A stretch of DNA of 64,000 nucleotides, from the NCBI GenBank assembly GCA_947259045.1, contig CAMYKZ010000015.1, positions 40,484 through 104,483 on the forward strand. Reading direction: 5' to 3'. Under the pieces are notes generated by a model. It was given only the letters and a program-made list of their open reading frames with translations, had not been told where the DNA came from and did no database searches. Below, piece by piece: positions 1 to 11,300 of this stretch; positions within the stretch are counted from its first letter, which is position 1; each line of letters opens with the position of its first letter. Source of the stretch: an uncultured Afifella sp. Lineage in GTDB: Bacteria > Pseudomonadota > Alphaproteobacteria > Rhizobiales > Afifellaceae. The position numbers and the translations under genes were made by a program.

Positions 1-619
1 CCGCCATCCAGCCGTTGAACGCCGCCTGCACCGCGGCCATCGCCTTCTTTGACGTCGGCGCCTTGTCAATGACGCCGGCCTCCATCAGCGCGGCGACGAC
101 GTGGGCGGAGAGGACATAGGAATCCACGCCCATGCCGCGCAGGAAATATTGCGCGGTGGTGCCGCCGAGCCGGCTGCCGCGGACTTTGAGCAATTCAAGC
201 AGGCCGGAAAAATCGTCCGCGGGCCAGCTGCCGAACGCCTTGCCGGCCGAACCGTGTTCTTTCGCCAGACCGGCGATCAAAACGGCATTTTCGCGCACCG
301 TTCGGATCTTCTGCGGATTGCGCACGATGCGGCTGTCCTTGGCGAGAGCGTCGAAATCCTCATCCGGCGCCAACACCCAGCGGCCGATATCGAACCGGTC
401 GAATGCGGCTTCGAATCCGTCCCATTTGCTGTCAATGACTTTCCAGCTGAAGCCGGCCTGGAATATCCGCCGCGTCATATCGGCCAGCCATCTGTCGTCT
501 GGGATGGCGGCGATTTTTGCCTTTGACAGCGGCTTCGTTTCCGCAAGCCTTTTTTCCAGCGCGGCCTCGCCGCCATGGCGGCCGGCCGCTCTGTCGAAGA
601 TGTCACTGTATGGCGTCAT
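1..619 (-). CDS. DNA-3-methyladenine glycosylase I (Tag-like), 3' end outside window
   Basis: Reading the minus strand from an ATG at 619 gives an open frame to the window edge (about 206 residues, C-terminus missing). It resembles the Tag family of base-excision glycosylases, which remove 3-methyladenine from alkylated DNA in the cytoplasm. Visible Tag-like segments are the aromatic stretch FQAGFSWKVI followed by W..FEAAFDRFD, then a segment with DSRIVRNPQKI that matches the family's conserved 'd.giirn..Ki' helix, and GGTTAQYF near the end. The N-terminal zinc-binding cysteine of classical Tag (MxRCxW) is absent; the protein starts MTPYSDIF, as in the divergent alphaproteobacterial branch. 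It lies 42 nt after gcvPB on the same strand, so it is probably co-transcribed with the gcv operon, although its function is unrelated. Confidence 0.72.
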   Translation of the reverse strand, partial: MTPYSDIFDRAAGRHGGEAALEKRLAETKPLSKAKIAAIPDDRWLADMTRRIFQAGFSWKVIDSKWDGFEAAFDRFDIGRWVLAPDEDFDALAKDSRIVRNPQKIRTVRENAVLIAGLAKEHGSAGKAFGSWPADDFSGLLELLKVRGSRLGGTTAQYFLRGMGVDSYVLSAHVVAALMEAGVIDKAPTSKKAMAAVQAAFNGWMA

Positions 620-661
620 GATCGCATTTCAATTTCGCTTTTGCCGATTTGCTTGATGCTG

Positions 662-2254
662 CTACTCAGCCGCCTCCTCATAGGGCTCCGGCGGCGTCCA
701 TTTCAGCACCGGACTGCGCGCTGCGAGGGTTTCGTCGAGCCGCTTGCGTGGCGCAAAGTGCGGCGCACCGGTAAAGCGGTCGCTTTGATCTCCACTTTTG
801 GCCGCCATCACCAGATCGCGCATTGTGGCGATGAACAAATCAAGGCTCGCGCGCGATTCCGATTCCGTCGGTTCGATCAGCATCGCGCCATGCACCACCA
901 GCGGGAAATACATCGTCATCGGATGATAACCCTCGTCGATCATCGCCTTGGCGAAATCCAGCGTGCTGACGCCGGTGTCCTTGAGGAACGTGTCGTCGAA
1001 CAGAACCTCGTGCATCGACGGATGGTCGGGGAAGGGCAGGCTCATCAGGTCTGCAAGCCCTGCGCGGATATAATTGGCGTTGAGCACGGCGTCTTCCGAC
1101 GCCTGCCGCATGCCGTCGGAACCGTGCGACAGCATCCAGGCAAAGGCGCGCACGAACATGCCCATCTGGCCGTGAAACGCCGTCATTCGGCCGAACGGAT
1201 GGCTGCCGCCGTCATCGTGCTCGTGTTCGACAAGGCGGTAGGTTTCGCCATCCTTTTCCACAAACGGCAATGGCGCAAAGGGCGCAAGCGCCTCAGACAG
1301 CACCACGGGACCGGCGCCCGGCCCGCCGCCGCCATGCGGCGTGGAAAAGGTCTTGTGCAGGTTGATATGCATGGCGTCGACGCCGAGGTCGCCGGGCCGC
1401 GTCTTGCCCATGATGGCGTTGAGATTGGCGCCGTCGCAGTAGAAATAACCACCGGCCTCGTGCACCGCCTCGGCGATCTCGGAAATCTGCGGTTCAAACA
1501 GGCCGCAGGTGTTCGGGTTGGTCAACATGATGGCGGCGATATCGCCTTCATGTTCGGCAATCAGTTTCTTGACATCGTCGACGGCAACCGTGCCGTCGGC
1601 GCGGGCCGGCACGTCGACAACGGAGTAGCCGAGCAGGGCCGCCGTTGCCGGGTTTGTGCCGTGCGCCGATACCGGAACAAGAACCTTCTTCGGCGTTTTC
1701 CCGGCGGCGCTCAATGCCGCCTTGATTGCCATCATGCCGCACAATTCGCCGTGTGCGCCGGCCTTCGGGCTCATGGCGACAGAGTGCATGCCGGTGATCG
1801 TCACCAGCCAGTGGCCAAGCTCGTGGATCAGCGCCAGTGCGCCCTGCACCGTCGATTGCGGCTGCAGCGGGTGGATATCGGCAAAGCCCGGCAGCCGGGC
1901 GACCTGCTCGTTGAGCCGCGGATTGTGTTTCATGGTGCAGGAGCCAAGCGGATAAAGCCCCATGTCGATGGCGTAATTCTTCTGCGAGAGGCGGACATAA
2001 TGGCGCATCGCTTCCGGCTCCGACAATGCCGGCAGGCCGATCGGCGCCGTTCGTCCGTGACCGCCGAGCCGTGAGGCGAATTCATCCGGTTCCGCCAGAT
2101 CGACGCCGGTAATATCCGTCCGGCCGACCTCGAAGATCAGCGGTTCTTCCAGTTGCAGCGCACGGTTTCCGGTAAACGTCGGCCGCGTCTGGCGGTTCTC
2201 GCCATCGCTTTCAGTTCCTGCAGGCCGGGTCGGACGTCCCTGTTTGTTCAGCAT
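662..2254 (-). CDS. gcvPB: Glycine dehydrogenase (decarboxylating) subunit 2
   Basis: C-terminal half of the split P protein of the glycine cleavage system. It carries the PLP cofactor that decarboxylates glycine and passes aminomethyl to lipoyl-GcvH. The frame gives 530 residues from the ATG at 2254; a longer frame upstream is excluded because that part reads as out-of-frame gcvPA. The PLP-lysine motif is present as MHINLHKTFSTPHGGGGPG, and the family's SYPLGSCTMK-like motif appears as LYPLGSCTMK. The start lies one base beyond the gcvPA stop (2256), so the two subunits are translationally coupled. A split P protein is usual in Gram-positives, thermophiles and some alphaproteobacteria, while Rhizobiaceae and Brucella have a single chain; this helps to place the organism. 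Confidence 0.96.
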   Translation of the reverse strand: MLNKQGRPTRPAGTESDGENRQTRPTFTGNRALQLEEPLIFEVGRTDITGVDLAEPDEFASRLGGHGRTAPIGLPALSEPEAMRHYVRLSQKNYAIDMGLYPLGSCTMKHNPRLNEQVARLPGFADIHPLQPQSTVQGALALIHELGHWLVTITGMHSVAMSPKAGAHGELCGMMAIKAALSAAGKTPKKVLVPVSAHGTNPATAALLGYSVVDVPARADGTVAVDDVKKLIAEHEGDIAAIMLTNPNTCGLFEPQISEIAEAVHEAGGYFYCDGANLNAIMGKTRPGDLGVDAMHINLHKTFSTPHGGGGPGAGPVVLSEALAPFAPLPFVEKDGETYRLVEHEHDDGGSHPFGRMTAFHGQMGMFVRAFAWMLSHGSDGMRQASEDAVLNANYIRAGLADLMSLPFPDHPSMHEVLFDDTFLKDTGVSTLDFAKAMIDEGYHPMTMYFPLVVHGAMLIEPTESESRASLDLFIATMRDLVMAAKSGDQSDRFTGAPHFAPRKRLDETLAARSPVLKWTPPEPYEEAAE

Positions 2255-2255
2255 G

Positions 2256-3599
2256 TTACAGAACCTCCTGAAGGGTCTTTGCCAGACTTTGCATTTCGTC
2301 GGCGGTCGATGTTTCGGTGACAGTGACCAGCAGCAGGTCGGCCAGATCCGGTTTGCCCGGTTCCAGCCGCGACACCGGTACGCCGGCGACAAGCCCGCGG
2401 CCGGCGAGTTTCTCCGCGATCTTCGCGGCATCGCCCGGCAAACGCACGGTGAACTCGTTGAAGAAGTCCGGATTGAGTACGCTGACACCGGGAATGGCAT
2501 CGAGCAGCCCGGCAAGGTGGGCCGCATTGGCGTGATTGATGCGGGCAAGCCGGGTAATCCCGGCCTCGCCGAGCAGCGTCATATGTACCGTGAAGGCCAG
2601 GCAGCAGAGGCCGGAATTGGTACAGATGTTGGAGGTCGCCTTGTCGCGGCGGATATGCTGTTCTCGGGTCGACAAGGTCAGCACGAAACCGCGATTGCCG
2701 TCCGCATCGACGGTTTCGCCGCACAGCCGGCCGGGCATCTGGCGGACATATTTCTGCTTGGTGGCGAACAGGCCGACATAGGGCCCGCCGAAATTGAGCC
2801 CGTTGCCGATGCTCTGGCCTTCGCCGACAACGATATCGGCGCCTTGGGCGCCCGGCGGTTCGATCAGCCCGAGCGACACCACTTCGGTGAACACGGCCAC
2901 CAGCAGCGCACCCTTTGCATGGCAGGCCTCGGCAATCGGCTTCAGGTCAAAAAGCTGGCCGTAAACCGATGGCGACTGCACGACGACGCAGGAGGTTTCG
3001 TCGTCGATCGCCGCAATGATATCTTCAGCACCTTGCGGGTCAGGCGGCATCAATGTCAGCCGGTCATCGGCCATGTTCGACAGGTTTTCCACCACGGCGC
3101 GGTAGTGCGGATGCAGCCCGCCGGAGATCAGCGCCTTGTTGCGCTTCGTCACCCGGTGCGCCATCAGAACTGCTTCGCCGGTCGCCGTCGAGCCGTCATA
3201 CATGGAGGCATTGGCGACATCCATCGCCGTCAGGTTGGCGACCTGGGTCTGGAACTCAAACAGCGCCTGCAGCGTGCCCTGGGTTACCTCCGGCTGATAG
3301 GGCGTGTAGGAGGTCAGGAATTCAGAGCGCTGGATAATATGGTCGACCATCGCCGGAACATGGTGGCGGTAGGCGCCGGCGCCGGCAAAAAACGGCGTCT
3401 CGGCGGCGGCGAGATTTTTCGCCGCAATGCCGCGCATGATGCGGGCCACTTCCATCTCGCCGCGATGAGCCGGCAGGTCGAGCGGGTCGCGCAGTCTCTT
3501 GTCTTCGGGAATATCGGCGAACAGATCGTCGATCGAGCCGACGCCGATCCGCGCCAGCATGTCGGCACGGTCCTGGTCGGTATGGGGAAGATATCGCAT
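2256..3599 (-). CDS. gcvPA: Glycine dehydrogenase (decarboxylating) subunit 1
   Basis: N-terminal half of the two-subunit P protein, 447 residues, the usual length for GcvPA. It begins [15 protein letters not shown], the standard start for this family, and contains the conserved segments [14 protein letters not shown] and [20 protein letters not shown]. This subunit has the aminotransferase-like fold but lacks the PLP lysine, which sits in GcvPB; the two make an alpha2beta2 enzyme. It follows gcvH after 21 nt and precedes gcvPB by one base in the same operon, downstream of the glycine riboswitch. Confidence 0.96.
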   Translation of the reverse strand: MRYLPHTDQDRADMLARIGVGSIDDLFADIPEDKRLRDPLDLPAHRGEMEVARIMRGIAAKNLAAAETPFFAGAGAYRHHVPAMVDHIIQRSEFLTSYTPYQPEVTQGTLQALFEFQTQVANLTAMDVANASMYDGSTATGEAVLMAHRVTKRNKALISGGLHPHYRAVVENLSNMADDRLTLMPPDPQGAEDIIAAIDDETSCVVVQSPSVYGQLFDLKPIAEACHAKGALLVAVFTEVVSLGLIEPPGAQGADIVVGEGQSIGNGLNFGGPYVGLFATKQKYVRQMPGRLCGETVDADGNRGFVLTLSTREQHIRRDKATSNICTNSGLCCLAFTVHMTLLGEAGITRLARINHANAAHLAGLLDAIPGVSVLNPDFFNEFTVRLPGDAAKIAEKLAGRGLVAGVPVSRLEPGKPDLADLLLVTVTETSTADEMQSLAKTLQEVL

Positions 3600-3620
3600 G
3601 GGGGCCTCGTTGGCTTGTCT

Positions 3621-3992
3621 CTACTGCGCGTCGACGTGGGCCTTGTAGGCGTCGGCGTCCATCATGGCATCGACTTCGGACGGGTCCGACAGCTTGATCC
3701 TGACGAACCAGCCATCGCCTTCGGCGGCTGCATTGACCGTCTCCGGCACGTCGGTGAGCACATCATTGACGGCAACCACTTCGCCTGACACCGGCGCAAA
3801 GACTTCACTGGCCGCCTTGACCGATTCCACAACGGCGGCGTCATCGCCCTTGGCCAGTATTTTGCCGACAGCCGGCAGTTCGACGAACACGACATCGCCG
3901 AGCTGCTCGGCGGCATAGACTGTGATGCCGAATGTGGCGGTGTCGCCGTCGACACTGACCCATTCATGATCTTCGGTATATTTCATGCTCAT
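3621..3992 (-). CDS. gcvH: Glycine cleavage system H protein (lipoyl carrier)
   Basis: 123-residue lipoyl carrier that shuttles the aminomethyl group between the P, T and L proteins. The N-terminal KYTEDHEWV and the lipoylation motif [10 protein letters not shown], with the modified lysine at residue 59, are intact. The length fits the family (about 120-130). The start [11 protein letters not shown] could also be the second methionine. It sits between gcvT and gcvPA in the operon. The L protein (dihydrolipoamide dehydrogenase) is not in this window, as is usual. Confidence 0.97.
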   Translation of the reverse strand: MSMKYTEDHEWVSVDGDTATFGITVYAAEQLGDVVFVELPAVGKILAKGDDAAVVESVKAASEVFAPVSGEVVAVNDVLTDVPETVNAAAEGDGWFVRIKLSDPSEVDAMMDADAYKAHVDAQ

Positions 3993-4022
3993 TGGATTGT
4001 CCTCACTTGATGATTTTGGATT

Positions 4023-5177
4023 TCAGGATCTGACATAATTGTGCGGTGTGAACGGCAGGCTGGCAATCTGCGCCGGTTCGGGTCCGCGGCGGCCGGAAAG
4101 CTGCACGGCCGATCCGCTCAGCGGGTAATTGGCGTCGATATAACCCATGGCGACGGGGCCGCCGACCGTCGGGCCAAAGCCGCCGGACGTCACCTTGCCG
4201 ATGATATCGCCGCTTTCCGACAGCACCTCTGCGCCTTCGCGCACCGGCGCCCGGCCTTGCGGTTTCAGGCCGACGCGGATACGGGCCGGGCCGTTCTGCA
4301 ATTCGCGCATGATGCGCTCAGCGCCGGGAAATCCGCCGCTTTCGCGGCGTGGCTTGGAGACAGCGAACAACAGGCTCGCTTCCACCGGCGAGGTGGTCTC
4401 GTCAAGGTCCTGACCGTAAAGCGGCAGGCCGGCTTCCAGTCGTAGCGAATCCCGGGCGCCGAGCCCGACGGGTTTGACATCGGGATCATAGAGCAGCGTC
4501 TTCACCAGCGCTTCGGCCTGATCGGCAGCAACGGAAATCTCAAATCCGTCCTCACCGGTATAACCGGAGCGCGAGACATGGCAGTCGATCTGACTGCCGC
4601 CGGCGAGGGTGAATTCGGCACTGGCGGCCGTCATGAAGGTGAGGGAGGCCGCCTTGGGGCAGACTTTGCCGAGGGCTGCGGCAGCGCGGGGGCCCTGCAG
4701 CGCAACCAGCGCCCGGTCATCCGCGGCTTCCAGGCTGACGCCATCGGGCAGGCGGTCACGGATATAGGCGTCGTCGACATGTTTGCGCGCGCCGTTGACG
4801 ACAAGCATCAGCCGGCCGTCATCGGCCGCAGAACCCGGTCGGGTGACAATCAGATCGTCGACGATGCCGCCATCGTCGTTGAGCAGGATCGTGTAGCGCA
4901 TGGCGCCGGGCTTCAGTTTGGAGAACGAGCCTGGTGTCAGTGTTTCGAGTGCTGCAACTGTTGCCGCGTGGTCGGGGCCAATGAGAAAACGCTGGCCCAT
5001 ATGCGAGACATCGAACAGGCCGGCCTTTTGCCGTGTCCAGTTATGTTCCGCCATGATGCCGTCGAACTGCACTGGCATGGCGTATCCGGCAAACGGCACG
5101 ATGCGCCCGCCGAGTTCGCGGTTCAATGCCGTCAGCGGTGTTTCCAGAAGTGTTTCAGGATTGTCTTCGCTCATCAT
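4023..5177 (-). CDS. gcvT: Glycine cleavage system T protein (aminomethyltransferase)
   Basis: 384 residues, first gene of the gcv operon. It transfers the methylene group from aminomethyl-lipoyl-GcvH to tetrahydrofolate and releases ammonia. Diagnostic segments are VPFAGYAMPVQF near residue 27, GLFDVSHMGQ, SRSGYTGEDGFEI in the folate-binding part, LGARDSLRLEAGLPLYG, and GKVTSGGFGPTVGGPVAMGYI near the C-terminus. Either of the two adjacent ATGs (5177 or 5174) could be the start. The 5' leader carries the tandem glycine riboswitch, so the whole operon should respond to glycine. Confidence 0.96.
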   Translation of the reverse strand: MMSEDNPETLLETPLTALNRELGGRIVPFAGYAMPVQFDGIMAEHNWTRQKAGLFDVSHMGQRFLIGPDHAATVAALETLTPGSFSKLKPGAMRYTILLNDDGGIVDDLIVTRPGSAADDGRLMLVVNGARKHVDDAYIRDRLPDGVSLEAADDRALVALQGPRAAAALGKVCPKAASLTFMTAASAEFTLAGGSQIDCHVSRSGYTGEDGFEISVAADQAEALVKTLLYDPDVKPVGLGARDSLRLEAGLPLYGQDLDETTSPVEASLLFAVSKPRRESGGFPGAERIMRELQNGPARIRVGLKPQGRAPVREGAEVLSESGDIIGKVTSGGFGPTVGGPVAMGYIDANYPLSGSAVQLSGRRGPEPAQIASLPFTPHNYVRS

Positions 5178-5225
5178 CAGCTCCTACGTTTCAGACAGCA
5201 CGCAATCGGCCAAAAAAGCCCGTTC

Positions 5226-5446
5226 GTGCCCCCTCTGTCGCAGAACCTGAGAGATTCCCGCCAGACACCTCACACGATGTCTTCCGGTTACTCCTTCGGT
5301 GCGCTGCCGTACGGATCATGCCCGGTTGCCCGGCAGCCCTTTCCAGATCGTCACTCGCCCATGCGGTCCGTTTGCCTGAGAGTTTCCGGGGCGGTTGCTC
5401 CTTCGGCGTACCTACCCGAAAATCAGAGGGCGGCACTCTCCCGCGT
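5226..5446 (-). promoter_or_regulatory. Tandem glycine riboswitch (two aptamers)
   Basis: On the minus strand the gcvT leader contains both glycine aptamers. Aptamer I runs from about 5446 to 5340: GGGAGAG at 5442-5436, the conserved CCGAAGGAGCAA at 5406-5395, then ACTCTCAGGCAAA and GGACCGC. Aptamer II runs from about 5338 to 5226: ACCGAAGGAGTAA near 5299-5288, then ATCTCTCAGGTTC and GACAGAGGGGGC. This is the classic cooperative tandem arrangement, in which glycine normally turns on gcv expression. A run of Ts on the minus strand (GGGCTTTTTTGGCC, around 5219-5206) follows aptamer II, before the gcvT start at 5177, so the expression platform could be transcriptional or translational. Confidence 0.93.
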
Positions 5447-5490
5447 GGCGTCGATACATTCGTGAATCGTGACGCCAATTCACACTTGCC

Positions 5491-5519
5491 ATCATTCATG
5501 CAAGCTATCGGTCTGTCAA
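5491..5519 (-). promoter_or_regulatory. Predicted sigma-70 promoter of the gcv operon
   Basis: On the minus strand, TTGACA (5519-5514) is followed after exactly 17 nt by AATGAT (5496-5491), a 4/6 match to the -10 consensus. It lies about 45 nt upstream of riboswitch aptamer I, the right place for the gcv operon start. No other strong -35 box is visible in this short gap before the cupin gene. Confidence 0.5.
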
Positions 5520-5534
5520 CTCACGCAAATCCCG

Positions 5535-5945
5535 TCATTGCGGATCGGTCTGGTAATCCTCGTCGCTGACCGGCTCCAGCCAGTTGACATGGACGCCGTC
5601 GAGCGCCTCGTGGATGGCGATATGCACCATCGCCACTTTCGGCTCCGCACCGTGCCAGTGTTTTTCGTGCGGCGGGATCCAGACCGTGTCGCCGGGCCGG
5701 ATCTGCTGCACGCTTTCGCCCCAGACCTGGACGCGGCCGGCGCCTGAGACGACATGCAGGGTCTGGCCGAGCGGGTGGGTATGCCAATTGGTGCGGGCGC
5801 CCGGATCGAAGCGGACGCTGACGGCGCGGGCGCGGGCCGGATCGGGCGTCTCGACAATCGGATCCTGCCAGACGGTGCCGGTGAACCAATCCGGGTTGGC
5901 CGTGATGCTGGCGCGGCTGCCTGCCTTGAAAATATCCATTCTCAT
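5535..5945 (-). CDS. Small cupin protein, Mn-cupin hydroxynitrile-lyase-like family
   Basis: 136 residues, a single cupin barrel. Metal-ligand motif 1 is WHTHPLGQTLHVVSG and motif 2 is PGDTVWIPPHEKHWHGA; the predicted ligands are H53, H55, Q59 and the His of the EKHWHG segment. The overall pattern (DWFTGTV near the N-terminus, RTNWHTHPLGQ, EKHWHGA, MVHIAI.E.LDG..V.WLEPVSDE.Y at the end) is that of bacterial manganese cupins such as the (R)-selective hydroxynitrile lyase of Granulicella. Most family members have no proven physiological substrate, so the cupin fold is well supported but the reaction is not. It is a separate transcription unit between the gcv promoter and a lipoprotein gene. Confidence 0.85.
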   Translation of the reverse strand: MRMDIFKAGSRASITANPDWFTGTVWQDPIVETPDPARARAVSVRFDPGARTNWHTHPLGQTLHVVSGAGRVQVWGESVQQIRPGDTVWIPPHEKHWHGAEPKVAMVHIAIHEALDGVHVNWLEPVSDEDYQTDPQ

Positions 5946-6005
5946 TGTCCTTCGCCTGGAGTTGGCCGATTCAGATCCGGCCTTGTTCAGATGTGTTGCG
6001 GGCGG

Positions 6006-6617
6006 CTATTTGCCTTCGTCGAAACCGACATAAATCAGATAGTTGCGCTCGTCGCCCGGTGAGGGAACCTGAATCTCGTAAACCCGTCGGAACACCGATG
6101 AGAGGTTCGGCCCGATGCTGACGGTTTCATTGTGAAGTTCCGATTTCAGCACAGCTTCCTTGTACTTCACCACGGCGATGCGGATCGGCACCTTGACGTC
6201 GGACGGTCCGCCCCTTGGGCCGGCCAGGATCCGCCCCGACACGCCGACCCGGATGGTCATTGTGCCACCGGGGTCATCCTGGCATTCGCGCGCGGTATCG
6301 CCGATCGACACCTGCCAGATCAGCGCCTCCTCGGTCGGTTCTGCCCGGCGTTCATAGCGCCGCAGCACCTGTGTCCCGTCGCGCACTTCGATGACCGGGC
6401 AATAACCGGAACCGTAATATTTGCGCAGTTCGATCTGACCTTCGGGATTGGCCTGTGCCGTCTCTGTCGTGGCTCCCGTTGCAGGCTGATCGCCGCCGTT
6501 GCCGATGCCGATGCGGCTGAGCGTGCTGCCGCAGCCGGCAAGCAGAGCGGAAAAAATCAGAATTGTGCCGAACCGTGCGGCCGGAATGAAGCGGGTCACT
6601 GTTTTTGTCTTTGTCAT
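6006..6617 (-). CDS. Predicted lipoprotein of unknown function
   Basis: 203 residues. The N-terminus is basic (MTKTKTVTRFIPAARFG) followed by a hydrophobic stretch and a lipobox, SALLAGC, so the mature protein should be lipidated at the cysteine near residue 29. After a low-complexity Gly/Ala/Thr linker comes a globular domain with EIRDGTQVLRRYERR-like and VGVSGRILAGPRGG segments; the latter suggests a beta-sandwich outer-membrane-facing domain. Similar lipoproteins are common in Hyphomicrobiales, but I do not recognise a named family. It is divergent from ccrM across a 166-nt gap. Confidence 0.7.
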   Translation of the reverse strand: MTKTKTVTRFIPAARFGTILIFSALLAGCGSTLSRIGIGNGGDQPATGATTETAQANPEGQIELRKYYGSGYCPVIEVRDGTQVLRRYERRAEPTEEALIWQVSIGDTARECQDDPGGTMTIRVGVSGRILAGPRGGPSDVKVPIRIAVVKYKEAVLKSELHNETVSIGPNLSSVFRRVYEIQVPSPGDERNYLIYVGFDEGK

Positions 6618-6646
6618 TGATACGCCTGAACAATTCTAACTGGACG

Positions 6647-7920
<1,274 letters not shown>

Positions 7921-8168
7921 GGAGGCAGGGTAATCTCTGCGAATTAGGTATCGGAGCCTACGTAATGTTGGAAATAGCCTTTCAAACAAGGGCTTAAACC
8001 TGCGCCGTCAAACCCCCAGACGGAAATCTAAACCGGCCAGGTCACATGTTACTTGCGCCGGTCAAATCGCCTGTTACCGACATACGGCATTTTCAGTTTG
8101 ACTTTCATATCAAACAGGGGTAAAACATGAACATACCGCGTTTCCTCTTTTAATGCCCGCATAACTGA

Positions 8169-8198
8169 CCCGGCTGCCAGCCCAGGCGCCGGGTTTTT
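8169..8198 (+). terminator. Intrinsic terminator-like hairpin
   Basis: CCCGGC (8169-8174) pairs with GCCGGG (8188-8193), followed directly by TTTTT. It could end a transcript from ccrM or from the short ORF at 8128. Confidence 0.55.
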
Positions 8199-8264
8199 CG
8201 TGTTCACAATCGCTGGATGAGCCGGAACGAAGATCCGGTTTAACGCAGCGTCCACATTCGCCTC

Positions 8265-8301
8265 AAGCCGGCCGCCATGTTCCGTGGCGCGCCGGCTTTT
8301 T
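8265..8301 (+). terminator. Intrinsic terminator-like hairpin
   Basis: AAGCCGGC (8265-8272) pairs with GCCGGCTT (8291-8298); the inner bases CGCCA and TGGCG extend the stem, and the 3' arm runs into TTTTT. It is a second strong hairpin 70 nt after the first, just before the large gene, so that gene needs its own promoter after 8301 or read-through. Confidence 0.6.
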
Positions 8302-8374
8302 CATTGCGGCTTTTCTTCGCAGGCTTTTCGCGCGGTTTCGCTTTTCCAGAATTCCAAACTGATGAGGATCCTCC

Positions 8375-11300
8375 ATGTTCCGCATACCAGATTATGTTGC
8401 TAACAACCGGCTCGATACCGGCGCCCAGCCCAATGTGCATGTCGATGATTCAATCGGCCGCAATGTCACCCGGCTCGGCGTTGCGTTTGGCACCGCCGGC
8501 GACAGCATGGCCGTGCGCCAGCGCCGGGCAGCGGCGCTTCGACAAGCTCAGGACCGGCTGGAGGCCGAGCGGCGCGAACAGGCCCGCCCGCTAACGGCAG
8601 ACGAACGCCGGCTTCATGCGCACCGCAACAAGCGTCAGGTTGAGGCCGCCGGTTTCCGGACGGAACAGTCTTACCACGCTCTGCAGCGCCAGCGGGATGC
8701 AATGGAAGCTGAGGCCCGCGCTGAATCCGGCCCATCCGGCGAGGGCTTTACTGCACTCTATGAGCGCAAGCTCGGGCTCGATGATGCCTCGGCGTTTACC
8801 ACCGCCTCCGCCGACCCGGTCACTCTCCGCCGCGGATCCGGCGGCATGGCAAACACAAGAGCCGGGTTGGAAAGAGGTCAAACCGCGCAACCCGGTCAAG
8901 CCGCATCCGCTGCCGCTCTGCCAGACGGCCTGCCGCCGGACCTCATTGCCGGCATCGGACTCCGGGCGGACGCCGACCGTGAACGCCGGCTTGCAAAAGC
9001 CTCCGCCGACGAGGTGCAGATGCGCCGTAATTGGACCCGGGCCGAACTTGGCCAGATGCAGAGTGAACTGCTGGCCGATCTGGCAAAGGAGCCGGACCGG
9101 TATGATGAGATCCTAGATCAGGGCACGGAATTTGTCATCCGCAATACACTTCCGGATGCGGAAAAAGTGCAGTTACTGGATGCTTGGCAGCGTCAGGCGC
9201 AGAAAACCCTGGCCGACAGACTTGCCGACACTGAAGACCCGCAGACGCTGAGGGTGATGTTCGGCTTTGTGCCCGCCGGCGCATCATCTCAGGCAGTTGC
9301 AGATGGCAATATCGGCGCTGCCGGTGCCCGCGTCCGTGCAGGTGCTGACGCCAACGCAAATGAAACTGCCGGGGCAGACAGGACAGGCACAAGCAGCACA
9401 GGCACAAGCAGAACAGCCGGCCCGGGCAGCGCACCAGCGCCGTTCGATCCGGCTTCCGTCGAGCCGCCACCCATCGACCTGGAAGACATCATTTTCCACC
9501 CGGCCTTTCTGACTGGCGACGACGAGACCCTGCGCCGGGAACTCGGTCTGGCCGAGCCTTTGAAGCGCTTTGCCGGTTTTGCCGTTCGGGACGGCGTCGC
9601 CGCCATCCGGACGGCGGAAAAGCGGCTTCAGATGAAACACGACCGGGCAGCGATCGAGATGGAGATGCTCCTGAAACAGGATGCCGTGCTGATCGTCGAA
9701 ACAGGCCAGGGCGTAACAAGGCTTACCTACAAGGACATTGAGGCGACGCTTGGCAAGAAACGCGCCGACCAATGGCGCCTGGACCGGCTGACAGGACCCA
9801 GACTGCATCGTGTTCTGGCGGGGATAGAAACGTTGTCAGATCCGCAGATCGAGCAGAGGATCGAGGCGGAACGGCCGAAACCGGGCGCCGCAGATACTGA
9901 AATCAGGTCCATCGTCTATCGCAGCGCACGCCGGAAGGCCGACGCGATCATCAATCTGCGCCGGAACGATCCGGTGGCCGCCGTGGCCGGCAAACCCGGC
10001 CTGCAGGCGTTGCTGGACGCTCACCGGGACGACCCGGCTGCGGTCTCGGGCCAGCAGCTTGCCGCGGCGCTGTTCAAGGCCCAGGCAGAGGCGCATATTC
10101 CGGCCTTCCGGCGGACTATTTTCCGCCCTGGCGAAGCGGAGGCAATCATGGCGCCGATTCTGGCGCTTGAGGGCGAGGCCCGGCAAGCCGCTGTCAATTC
10201 CATGGCCGCCGGTTTTATCGAGATCTACGGCCCCTATGCCGATGAAGTGATGGCGAGCCTCGTGCCGCATCTGGCCGGCGATCGGCCGCTTTACGACCAT
10301 GCCGTGCGCACGGTGCGGGCGTTGGAAGACATGGTGTCGCCAAGCGCCCAGGAGACGGCACTGACCAATATCCGCCGCCGGACCCAGGCGGTCGGTCTGG
10401 CGACAGCCGGCGCAAGTGACGGCGTGCCCGAGGCTGCCGAGCCGCCGGATTTTGCGACCATATTCCAGCATCAGCAATTGATCCGCCGCGCCCATGTCGC
10501 GCTGGTGCGGGATGCTGCGGCAACCGACCCGTCGCAACCGACTGCCTTTGCCGGTTACAGCGACGCCGAACTGGCCCGGCTTTATTCTTATATCGACCAG
10601 GTCAAGGACGAGCCGAAACTGAAGCTTGGCCGCGATTATCTGCAAAAGGGCCTGCCGACGCCGGGCGAGACGGCGATCCGCTATCTGCGCGACCACCCCG
10701 ATACGCTGCTCCATTTCATTGAAACCTTCGGCGCGGACCAGGTGCCGCCCGGTTTTACTATGCTGCCGCAGTCGGCGGCGGAACTGATGACCCGATTGCA
10801 GGGCGACAATGGCAGCGGCGCGGTCAATCCCTATCCGCTGATTGTGCGCGCGCAGCTTGCGCTGGCGACCGAGATCGACGCCGGCGACCGGTTCGGCCTG
10901 AACAATGCAGAGGCTTTCGGCAATACCCTGGCCGGCGCCGGCGAGGCGGCGCTGGCGGTCGAAACAACGGACCGGCTGCCGCCCGGCCACCCTGAGGCCA
11001 CTTTCGGGCGCGGGCGCATCATCGCCTTTACCGAAGAGGTCGCCGGCATGATCCGCGATGCGGAAGGGTTCGGCGAAGGCGCGGCCGGTCTGGGCGGAAG
11101 CTTTCTCGGTTCCAGCTCGTCGCCGGAAGCCCTGGTCGGGCCGCTGCGGCTGGTGGGTCCGGGGCGGACGGCGGCGAGCCGCGTCGGCAATGCGGCGCTG
11201 AGCGGCGCGCTTGCGGAGGGCGTTGCCGACCCGGCTGTCCAGGCGCTGCGCATCCGCGCCGGGCTGCAGGAGGATTACGAGCCCGGCCGGACGGTGAGCG

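Larger units (their letters stand above)
7921..8374. other. 454-nt intergenic region before the large accessory gene
   Basis: No protein gene of normal size is visible. It holds an 8-codon ORF (ATG at 8128, behind a GGGG) and two successive intrinsic-terminator-like hairpins listed separately. The boundary between core genome (ccrM) and the accessory island probably falls here; no tRNA, integrase or clear direct repeat marks it. Confidence 0.5.

Noticed and set aside
575..3788. Long plus-strand open frames (499 and 514 codons) over the gcv genes
   Set aside because: They are antisense shadows of gcvPA and gcvPB; their proteins are Arg/His/Gln-rich with no family features.
8128..8154. 8-codon ORF before the first terminator upstream of the large gene
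   Set aside because: A GGGG precedes the ATG, but the peptide is too short and has no codon run that suggests attenuation; kept only as a note in the intergenic entry.
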